51,220 bases of DNA from Sphingomonas sp. Leaf412 (GTDB lineage: Bacteria; Pseudomonadota; Alphaproteobacteria; Sphingomonadales; Sphingomonadaceae): contig NZ_LMQP01000003.1 in assembly GCF_001425405.1 (NCBI RefSeq), positions 726,819 to 778,038 of the forward strand, in the 5' to 3' direction. The number at the start of each line of letters is the position of its first letter. Position 1 is the first letter of the stretch. The notes under the pieces are model-generated. The model had not been told where the DNA came from, did no database searches, and saw only the letters and a program-made list of their open reading frames with translations. Positions 45,242 through 51,220 of this stretch are shown here, in pieces. The translations under genes and the position numbers were made by a program.

Positions 45242-46760
45242 CGGCCGCGCGCTTTTCGCCGACGTGACCTTTGCCGTCGGGGCGGAGCGGGTCGGCATCG
45301 TCGGGCGCAACGGCGCGGGCAAGTCTACGTTGCTGCGGATCGCCGCCGGTACTTCGGCCCCCGCCGCGGGGATCGTCACCCGCACCGCCCGTATCGGCAC
45401 GCTCGCGCAGACGCTCGACCCGCGACAGACCGTGGCGCAGGCGCTGGGCGTCGCCAACGACGTCGCGCGCATCTCGCGCATCGTCGCGGGGGAGGGCGAT
45501 GCGGACGACCTCGCCGCCGCGGACTGGACGCTGGAGGAGCGGATCGAGACCGCGTTCGCCGACGTCGATCTCGCCGTCCCGCTCGACCGCGCGGTCGCCA
45601 CGCTGTCGGGCGGGGAACGGATGCGCGTCGCGCTCGCGCGGCTGCTGCTGGAGGCGCCCGACCTGCTGCTGCTGGACGAGCCGACCAACGACCTCGACGC
45701 CGCAGGCCGCGCGCTGGTCGCCGCCGCGATCGCGCGCTGGCCCGGCGGCGTGCTGGTCGCCAGCCACGACCGCCTGCTGCTGGAGGGCATGGACCGGATC
45801 GTCGAGCTGACGCCCGTCGGCGTGACGATCACCGGGGGCGGCTGGTCCGCGCATGTCGCCGCCCGCGATGCGGCCCGCGCCCGCGCCGCCGATACGCTGG
45901 CGCAGGCCGAAGGGGCGGTGGACGCCGCCGCCCGCGCCGCACGGCGGCAGCAGGAACGCCGCGATCGCCGCGACCGCACCGGCCGCGCCTTCGCCGCCTC
46001 GGGCAGCGCGCCCAGGATCCTGCTCGGCGGGATGCGCCAGCGCGCCGAGAACAGCGCGGGAAGGGACAATGTCCTCGCCGCCCGTCAGGCGGGCAATGCG
46101 GCCGCGGCCGCGGACGCGGCCCGCGCGGCGGTGGAGATCGTGACGCCGTTGAGCATCGCGCTGCCCCCCACCGGCCTGCCGCCCCATGCGCGCGTCCTGA
46201 CGCTCGACCGCGCGACCGTGGCGGTGGGGGACCGTATGATCGGCCCCTGGTCGCTGGACCTGTGCGGTCCCGAACGGATCGCGATCGCGGGCCGCAACGG
46301 CGCGGGGAAGACCAGCCTGCTCCGCCTCGCCGCCGGGCTCGCCGCGCCCGCGTCGGGCAGCGTCCGGCGCGCGGAGGGGCGGGTCGCGTTCCTCGACCAG
46401 CACCTGTCGCTGCTGGACCCGGCGGCGAGCGTGCTGGACAACGTCCGCCGCCTGAACCCCGCGTTCGACACGCAGGAGGCGCACGCCGCCTGCGCCCGCT
46501 TCGCCTTCCGCAATCGCGCCGCCGACCGCCTCGTCGCGACGCTGTCGGGCGGCGAACGCCTCCGCGCCGCGCTGGCGGCGGTGCTGGGCGGGGCGATGCC
46601 GTGGCTGCTGTTGCTCGACGAGCCGACCAACCATCTCGACATGGAATCGACCGACATCCTGGAAGCCGCGCTGCGCGACTTCGACGGCGCGCTGCTGGTC
46701 GTCAGCCACGACGCGGCGTTCCTCGACGCGATCGGCGTGACGCGGCGGATCGCCGTCTAG
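45183..46760 (+). CDS. ABC-F family ATPase
   Basis: The 525-residue protein has two ABC domains and no membrane segment. Domain 1: GIVGRNGAGKSTLLRIAAGT (Walker A at about 38), signature LSGGERMRVALARL, then LLLLDEPTNDLD. An Arg/Ala-rich linker is at about 230-320 (AARRQQERRDRRDR). Domain 2: AIAGRNGAGKTSLLRLAAGL, LSGGERLRAALAAV and LLLLDEPTNHLD. ABC-F proteins bind the ribosomal E-site and help translation or antibiotic protection. I cannot place the subfamily; Uup-like and resistance-type members both fit. Translation may depend on the leader ORF. Confidence 0.92.
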   Translation: MPASPTAFLTLDSVAAATPDGRALFADVTFAVGAERVGIVGRNGAGKSTLLRIAAGTSAPAAGIVTRTARIGTLAQTLDPRQTVAQALGVANDVARISRIVAGEGDADDLAAADWTLEERIETAFADVDLAVPLDRAVATLSGGERMRVALARLLLEAPDLLLLDEPTNDLDAAGRALVAAAIARWPGGVLVASHDRLLLEGMDRIVELTPVGVTITGGGWSAHVAARDAARARAADTLAQAEGAVDAAARAARRQQERRDRRDRTGRAFAASGSAPRILLGGMRQRAENSAGRDNVLAARQAGNAAAAADAARAAVEIVTPLSIALPPTGLPPHARVLTLDRATVAVGDRMIGPWSLDLCGPERIAIAGRNGAGKTSLLRLAAGLAAPASGSVRRAEGRVAFLDQHLSLLDPAASVLDNVRRLNPAFDTQEAHAACARFAFRNRAADRLVATLSGGERLRAALAAVLGGAMPWLLLLDEPTNHLDMESTDILEAALRDFDGALLVVSHDAAFLDAIGVTRRIAV

Positions 46761-46797
46761 GGCGTCCGCCGGGCAGGCAGCGGAGGCGCCCGCCCGC

Positions 46798-47763
46798 CTA
46801 CGCCGCCAACCGCGCCTTCGCGCCGCGATATTCCCGTTCCATCCGGTCCACCCGCGCCGCGACGGTTTCCACCTCGGTCACCGCGCCGATGCCCTGGCCC
46901 GACCCCCAGATGTCGCGCCACGCCTTCGCCTTGGGCTGGTCGTTGCCGCCGCCGCCGAAGTCCATCGTCTTCAAATTGCCTTCGGGGAGATTGTCGGGGT
47001 CCAGTCCCGCCGCCACGATCGATCCGCGCAGGTAATTGCCGTGCACCCCGGTGAAGAGGTTGGAATAGACGATGTCCGACGCGCGACCCTCCACGATGCC
47101 CTGCTTGTAGCGCTCGTCCGCATTCGCCTCGTCCGTGGCGATGAAGGGGGAGCCGATATAGGCGAAGTCCGCCCCCATCGCCTGCGCCGCCAGCACCGCG
47201 TCGCCGGTCGCGATCGAGCCCGACAGCGCCAGCGGGCCGTCGAACCATTGCCGGATTTCGGACACCAGCGCGAAGGGCGACAGGCGCCCCGCATGCCCGC
47301 CCGCGCCCGCCGCGACCGCGATCAACCCGTCCGCGCCCTTTTCCACCGCCTTGCGCGCGAAGCGATCGTCGATGACGTCGTGCAGCGTGATCCCGCCCCA
47401 GCCGTGCACCGCCTGGTTCAATTCCTCGCGCGCGCCCAGCGACGTGATCGTGATCGGCACCTGCCATTTCTCGCACGTCGCCAGATCGGCCTCCAGCCGG
47501 TCGTTCGACTTGTGGACGATCTGGTTCACCGCGAACGGCGCCGCCGGGCGATCGGGGTTGTCGCGGTTGTGCGCCGCCAGTTCCTCGGTGATCCGGTGCA
47601 GCCATTCGTCCAGCAACGCCTGCGGCCGCGCGTTCAGCGCGGGGAACGAGCCGACGATGCCCGCCTTGCATTGCGCGATCACCAGGTCGGGACCGGAGAT
47701 GATGAACAGCGGCGAGCCGATGACGGGGAGCCGCAGGCGGGAGAGGATCGTGGGAACAGCCAT
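46798..47763 (-). CDS. Nitronate monooxygenase / FMN-dependent 2-nitropropane dioxygenase family
   Basis: The 321-residue TIM-barrel protein begins PTILSRLRLPVIGSPLFIIS and contains the FMN-binding segments AQCKAGIVGSFPALNAR, AVAAGAGGHAGRLS (the HG region) and GSIATGDAVLAAQAMGADFA. It oxidises nitronates, toxic products of nitroalkanes, using FMN and oxygen. The catalytic His in GGHAG fits. It is on the same strand as the gamma-carbonic anhydrase gene 114 bp upstream, but the two need not share an operon. Confidence 0.88.
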   Translation of the reverse strand: MAVPTILSRLRLPVIGSPLFIISGPDLVIAQCKAGIVGSFPALNARPQALLDEWLHRITEELAAHNRDNPDRPAAPFAVNQIVHKSNDRLEADLATCEKWQVPITITSLGAREELNQAVHGWGGITLHDVIDDRFARKAVEKGADGLIAVAAGAGGHAGRLSPFALVSEIRQWFDGPLALSGSIATGDAVLAAQAMGADFAYIGSPFIATDEANADERYKQGIVEGRASDIVYSNLFTGVHGNYLRGSIVAAGLDPDNLPEGNLKTMDFGGGGNDQPKAKAWRDIWGSGQGIGAVTEVETVAARVDRMEREYRGAKARLAA

Positions 47764-47877
47764 AACACCGGTTATGCCGGGTGTGCCGCTGCTGTCCAGC
47801 CGCTTCGTCGCGCTCCCATAGGTCCCCGCGACGCCGGGAGCGTTCCGCCGTCGCGAGGCGGCGTACCGGATGGGCGC

Positions 47878-48402
47878 TTATTCCACCCGTTCCAGCGTCG
47901 CCGCCGCGTCGCGGCCGTTCTGCACGTAATGCGCCGCCGAGACCTTCAGGAACGCGATCGTCTGCGCGTCCAGCTGCCGCACCGCCTTCGCGGGCGCGCC
48001 CACGATCAGGCTGCCCGGCGGGAACGTCTTGCCCTCGGTCACCAGCGCGTTGGCGCCGACGATGCAATCGTCGCCGATGACGGCATGGTTCAGGACGGTC
48101 GCGCCCATGCCGATCAGCACGCGGTCGCCGATCGTGCAGCCGTGCAGGATGGCGTGGTGCCCGATCGTGCAATCCTCGCCCACCGACAGCGGCGCGTCGT
48201 GGTCGGAATGCAGCATCGCGCCTTCCTGCACATTGCTGCGCGCGCCGATCGGGATCGTGTTGTTGTCGCCGCGCACGACCGCGCCGAACCAGATGCTGAC
48301 GTCCTCGTGCAGCACCACGTCCCCGATCACGTCGGCGCTGGGCGCGACCCAGGCGGTGTCGTGGCGCGTCGGGCGTTGCCCGCGAAAGCTGTAGAGCGGC
48401 AT
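47878..48402 (-). CDS. Gamma-carbonic anhydrase family hexapeptide protein
   Basis: The 174-residue product from the ATG at 48402 (AAGGACA lies upstream) is a left-handed beta-helix of hexapeptide repeats: VWVAPSADVIGDVVLHEDV, WFGAVVRGDNNTIPIG, VQEGAMLHSDHDAPLSVG and IGHHAILHGCTIGDRVLIGM. The zinc His residues (in MLHSD, GHHAIL and HG) match the gamma-class family. Carbonic anhydrase activity is not certain, because many members such as YrdA lack it. It probably works as a trimer in the cytoplasm. Confidence 0.9.
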   Translation of the reverse strand: MPLYSFRGQRPTRHDTAWVAPSADVIGDVVLHEDVSIWFGAVVRGDNNTIPIGARSNVQEGAMLHSDHDAPLSVGEDCTIGHHAILHGCTIGDRVLIGMGATVLNHAVIGDDCIVGANALVTEGKTFPPGSLIVGAPAKAVRQLDAQTIAFLKVSAAHYVQNGRDAAATLERVE

Positions 48403-48494
48403 GGCGATGTCCTTTCCCGCGCGTCCCGAAACGGGGCGCATCCTAACCCAAACGGCGCGAAGCCAAAGTCCTAACGGCGCGTTAAGGTTTCGCC

Positions 48495-48659
48495 ATGACC
48501 AGACGACTCGTCACCACCAACGAAGCCGCCCGCCACCCCTTCCGTCGCGCGCTGCCGCCCCCGCCCGCCGCCGCCGTGAAGAGGAGCGACGACGACCTGA
48601 AGCTGTTCCTGCTAAGCTTCGGGGCGTTCTTCACCTGCTTCTACACGATGATCGCCTGA
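48495..48659 (+). CDS. 54-residue single-helix membrane microprotein
   Basis: The ATG at 48495 starts 54 codons: an Arg/Pro-rich basic half (MTRRLVTTNEAARHPFRRAL) followed by an acidic KRSDDDLK and a hydrophobic helix LFLLSFGAFFTCFYTMIA at the C-terminus. This charge-then-hydrophobic layout suggests a tail-anchored inner-membrane microprotein. The last 48 bp overlap the convergent MFS gene on the other strand. It is divergent from the gamma-carbonic anhydrase. I do not recognise a family, but codon use fits the neighbours and I believe it is real. Confidence 0.6.
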   Translation: MTRRLVTTNEAARHPFRRALPPPPAAAVKRSDDDLKLFLLSFGAFFTCFYTMIA

Positions 48660-49973
48660 TCCCTCGCGGCACAAGGGGTGGTCGCAGGCGCGGTGCAGCT
48701 TCTGCGCGATCCACGCCGACACGCCGCACATCCCCACCACCAGCAGCAATAGCTGCCCCGCCGTCACGCCCAGCCCCGACATCACCGCCACCGCCAGCGA
48801 CCCGATCGTCATCGCACCCGCGTTGACGACATTGTTCGCCGCCACGGTGCGCGCGGTCTGGTCCTTGGGCACCGTCGTGGTCAGGAAGGCGTACAGGGGC
48901 ACGACGAACATCCCGCCGAAGATCGCGACGCCCAGCAACGCGGCCAGGACCAGCGGCGCGACCGGCTGCGCGACGAACGCGGCGATGTCGTACATTTGTC
49001 CCGCGGGCGCGGGCGTCCACAGCCCGATCACCGCCCAGAACGCCAGCACCGCCGCGCCCATCGCGATCACCGACGCGGGCGAGAAGCGGGCGGAGATATG
49101 CCCCTTGAGCAGCAGGTTGATGACGACCGATCCGATCGCGACGCCGACGGAGAACACCGCCAGCACGAGGCTGGCGACGCTGGCGTCCGCCGTCAGCACG
49201 TTCTTCACCAGCGGGGGGAAGACGATGATGAGCACGCTGCCGATCGTCCAGAAGAAGCTGATCGCGCAGATGGCGAGGAACAGCCGCGGGATGTGCATCG
49301 TCCCCGCCACCAGTTTCCACGACGACCGGAACGGGTTCAGGTCCAGCTTCAGCGGCGGGCCCAGTCGCGGGGCGGGCGGGATCGCGCGCGCGGTGAACCA
49401 GCCGATCACCGCCACCGTCAGCGTCAGGCCCGCGACGACCGCGGTGGAATGATAGACGAATCCCGCCACGATCGTGCCCAGCAGGATCGACAGGTACGTC
49501 CCCGCCTCCACCAGTCCCGTGCCGCCCAGCACGTCGTCCTCGTCCAGGTGCTGCGGCAGGATCGCGTATTTGATGGGTCCGAAGAACGTGGAATGGACGC
49601 CCAGCCCGACGATCGCGAGCAGCATCAGCGCCAGCGGCAGCTTCACCTGGCCCGTGCGCGCCAGCATCAGCCCGGCGGTGCCCACTGCCATGATCGCGAT
49701 CTCCGCGGTCTTCACGATCCGGATGATCCGCGTCTTGTCCACCGTGTCGGCCAGCTGCCCCGCCAGCGCGGACAGCAGGAAGAACGGCAGGATGAAGAGC
49801 CCCGCGGTCAGCGCGTTGAAGAAGCTTTCCTGCGCCTCGTCGGCGAAGATTTCGTAGGTGGCGAACAGGACCATCGCGGTCTTGAACAGATTGTCGTTGA
49901 AGGCGCCGACGAACTGGGTGGCGAACAGCGGCAGGAAGCGGCGACGCTTCAGGAGCCCGAGGGCATTAATCAT
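48612..49973 (-). CDS. LplT-like major facilitator superfamily transporter
   Basis: The 453-residue protein starts at the ATG at 49973 (MINALGLLKRRRFLPLFATQ). The FVGAFNDNLFKTAMVLFATY signature, the LPFFLLSALAGQLADTVDKT loop and GPIKYAILPQHLDEDDVLGG match the lysophospholipid transporter (LplT) branch of MFS, which flips lysophospholipids inward for reacylation. I count 12 likely helices. No fused acyltransferase or acyl-ACP synthetase follows, unlike some Aas/LplT fusions. Its 3' end overlaps the microprotein gene. It is divergent from pgsA. Confidence 0.87.
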   Translation of the reverse strand: MINALGLLKRRRFLPLFATQFVGAFNDNLFKTAMVLFATYEIFADEAQESFFNALTAGLFILPFFLLSALAGQLADTVDKTRIIRIVKTAEIAIMAVGTAGLMLARTGQVKLPLALMLLAIVGLGVHSTFFGPIKYAILPQHLDEDDVLGGTGLVEAGTYLSILLGTIVAGFVYHSTAVVAGLTLTVAVIGWFTARAIPPAPRLGPPLKLDLNPFRSSWKLVAGTMHIPRLFLAICAISFFWTIGSVLIIVFPPLVKNVLTADASVASLVLAVFSVGVAIGSVVINLLLKGHISARFSPASVIAMGAAVLAFWAVIGLWTPAPAGQMYDIAAFVAQPVAPLVLAALLGVAIFGGMFVVPLYAFLTTTVPKDQTARTVAANNVVNAGAMTIGSLAVAVMSGLGVTAGQLLLLVVGMCGVSAWIAQKLHRACDHPLCREGSGDHRVEAGEERPEA

Positions 49974-50102
49974 GACGCGGACGCAGACCCTCGTTTCCGT
50001 TGTCGGGCGGCATAACCGTTGTACCGCCGCGAACCAACCGCCGATTTCGCACCCCGCGCGGCTTGCGCTGGCGCGCGGGGCGGGCCACGTGTTCCCGCAG
50101 CC

Positions 50103-50669
50103 ATGCTGTCGCTTCCCAACCTCCTCACCCTGTCGCGCATCGTCGCGGTCCCGCTGCTGGTGGCATTGCTGTGGTGGCCGCGGTGGGAGGCGGGGTTCGC
50201 GCTCGCCTTCGCGCTGTACTGCCTGATGGGGCTGACCGACTATTTCGACGGCTATGTCGCGCGGGCGCGCGGCACGGTGTCGAAACTGGGCCAGTTCCTG
50301 GATCCGATCGCGGACAAGATCATGATCGCGGCCGTGATCCTGATGCTGGTCGGCACGCGGCACGAGGACAGCGCGATCATCACCGGCGTCCACATCATCG
50401 CCGCGCTCATCATCCTGCTGCGCGAGATCGCGGTCAGCGGCTTGCGCGAATTCCTGGCGGGGTTGCAGGTGTCGCTGCCGGTATCGAAACTGGCGAAGTG
50501 GAAGACGACGCTGCAACTGATCGCGTTCGGCGCGCTGATCCTGGCGGGCGCATTGCCCGGCGTCCTGTTCGTGAAGGTCACGGGCCTCGCCTGCCTGTGG
50601 GGCGCCGCCGCGCTGACCATGGTCACGGGGTGGGACTATCTGCGCGCCGGCCTGAAGCACATGGATTGA
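50103..50669 (+). CDS. pgsA: CDP-diacylglycerol-glycerol-3-phosphate 3-phosphatidyltransferase
   Basis: The 188-residue membrane enzyme starts at the ATG at 50103 (MLSLPNLLTLSRIVAVPLLV). The CDP-alcohol phosphotransferase signature D-G-x2-A-R-x8-G-x3-D-x3-D is complete in DGYVARARGTVSKLGQFLD and the following PIADK. It makes phosphatidylglycerol phosphate for PG and cardiolipin. Several membrane helices are clear. Its neighbour on the other side (LplT-like) also concerns phospholipids. moaD begins 5 bp after its stop, so pgsA-moaD-moaE may be one transcript. Confidence 0.96.
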   Translation: MLSLPNLLTLSRIVAVPLLVALLWWPRWEAGFALAFALYCLMGLTDYFDGYVARARGTVSKLGQFLDPIADKIMIAAVILMLVGTRHEDSAIITGVHIIAALIILLREIAVSGLREFLAGLQVSLPVSKLAKWKTTLQLIAFGALILAGALPGVLFVKVTGLACLWGAAALTMVTGWDYLRAGLKHMD

Positions 50670-50674
50670 GCGCG

Positions 50675-50926
50675 ATGCGGGTGCTGTATTTCGCCTGGGT
50701 GCGCGAACGGATCGGGATGGGGGAGGAGATGGTGACCCCGCCCGCGGACGTGCGCACGGTCGCGGACCTCGTGACGTGGCTCGCCGCGCGCAGCGACGGT
50801 CACGCCGCCGCCTTCGCCGAACCGGCGCGCCTGCGCGCCGCCGTGGACCAGGATTTCGTCGCGCTGGACCATGTCGTCGCCGGCGCGCGCGAGGTCGCGA
50901 TCTTCCCCCCGGTCACCGGCGGATGA
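50675..50926 (+). CDS. moaD: Molybdopterin synthase small subunit MoaD
   Basis: The 83-residue ubiquitin-like protein begins MRVLYFAWVRERIGMGEEMV and ends in the required Gly-Gly (FPPVTGG), which is adenylated and thiocarboxylated to carry sulfur to precursor Z. Its TGA overlaps the moaE ATG (ATGA). The pgsA-moaD-moaE order is a known arrangement in alphaproteobacteria. Confidence 0.94.
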   Translation: MRVLYFAWVRERIGMGEEMVTPPADVRTVADLVTWLAARSDGHAAAFAEPARLRAAVDQDFVALDHVVAGAREVAIFPPVTGG

Positions 50927-51220
50927 TCCGCGTCGTCGTCGGACCCGCACCGATCGACGTCGGGGGGGAGATGGAGCGGCTGGAACGCGGCGGTGCGGTC
51001 GCGACCTTCACCGGCCTGGTCCGTGCCGACGTGGTGGAGGGGAAGGGCGACGTCGCCGCGCTGGAACTGGAACATTATCCCGGTGCGACGGAGGCGGCGC
51101 TGGAACGGCTGGCGGCGGCGGCGGTCGCGCGCTGGTCGCTGGCGGCCGCGACGGTCGTGCATCGCGTCGGACCGATGCGTCCGGGGGAGCGGATCGTGTT
51201 CGTCGGCGCCGCGTCCGCGC
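50923..51220 (+). CDS. moaE: Molybdopterin synthase large subunit MoaE (3' end outside window)
   Basis: The visible 99 codons run from the ATG at 50923 to the right edge. MoaE signatures include GGAVATFTGLVRADVVEG, LELEHYPGATEAALERLA and the VVHRVGPMRPGERIVFVGAA segment, which lies near the MoaD-tail binding region. MoaE uses the MoaD thiocarboxylate to make molybdopterin from cyclic pyranopterin. The C-terminus with the catalytic Lys region is off the window. Confidence 0.93.
   Translation, partial: MIRVVVGPAPIDVGGEMERLERGGAVATFTGLVRADVVEGKGDVAALELEHYPGATEAALERLAAAAVARWSLAAATVVHRVGPMRPGERIVFVGAASA

Overview
The window looks like core chromosome of a GC-rich alphaproteobacterium, most likely Sphingomonadaceae (Sphingomonas or a close relative). 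Pointers are a split F1-ATPase operon atpHAGDC without F0 genes, a DksA whose zinc finger keeps only one cysteine, UPF0262, DUF2849, DUF934, DUF3089 and DUF4403 proteins, PEP-CTERM-like sorting signals, and four families of palindromic intergenic repeats of a kind I associate with sphingomonads. Protein identities come from reading motifs by eye; no database search was run. I see no prophage, insertion sequence, CRISPR array, plasmid gene or rRNA.

Layout. 0-2 kb (minus): a partial DUF3429 membrane protein, ruvX and a DUF3089 hydrolase in an ATGA-overlapping chain. 2-6.5 kb (plus): gatC, gatA, a beta-helix lipoprotein and gatB, which make Gln-tRNA/Asn-tRNA amidotransferase. 6.5-11.5 kb (minus): a PilZ protein, tyrS, an NlpD-like LysM/LytM lipoprotein, surE and serS. 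11.6-15.3 kb: a host-attachment-family protein, an Asn/Gln/Ser-rich PEP-CTERM-like surface protein, dksA, a second PilZ protein, tRNA-Leu(CAA) and a dienoyl-CoA-reductase-like SDR. 15.5-20.4 kb: cdd, a GH25-like protein without its usual catalytic Glu, UPF0262, dnaB with a perfect DnaA box upstream, and a DUF4403 lipoprotein. 20.5-25.2 kb: an outer-membrane protein and a tightly overlapping sulfate-assimilation operon (cobA, DUF2849, cysI-type reductase, DUF934, cysH). 25.3-34.5 kb: a DUF885 metallopeptidase, an exported methyltransferase, a membrane-anchored LuxR-type HTH/DUF4019 protein, an aspartic protease with PDZ domain, an orphan cpaF ATPase, a crotonase and a zinc metallopeptidase.

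34.6-40 kb: atpHAGDC. Between atpD and atpC lies an exported-protein gene whose frame is broken by an exact 26-bp tandem duplication. 40.2-41.5 kb: two overlapping genes of unknown function. 41.6-48.7 kb: priA, nagZ, an ABC-F ATPase with a possible leader ORF, a nitronate monooxygenase, a gamma-carbonic anhydrase and a 54-residue membrane microprotein. 48.6 kb to the end: an LplT-like MFS transporter, pgsA, moaD and the start of moaE.

Most genes are housekeeping: translation fidelity, replication and restart, ATP synthesis, sulfur assimilation, phospholipids and molybdopterin. The points most worth checking are the duplication-broken gene inside the atp operon, the low-complexity sorted protein, the catalytically altered GH25, the DnaA box at dnaB, the unknown gene pair at 40.2-41.5 kb, and palindromic repeats sitting inside essential operons.
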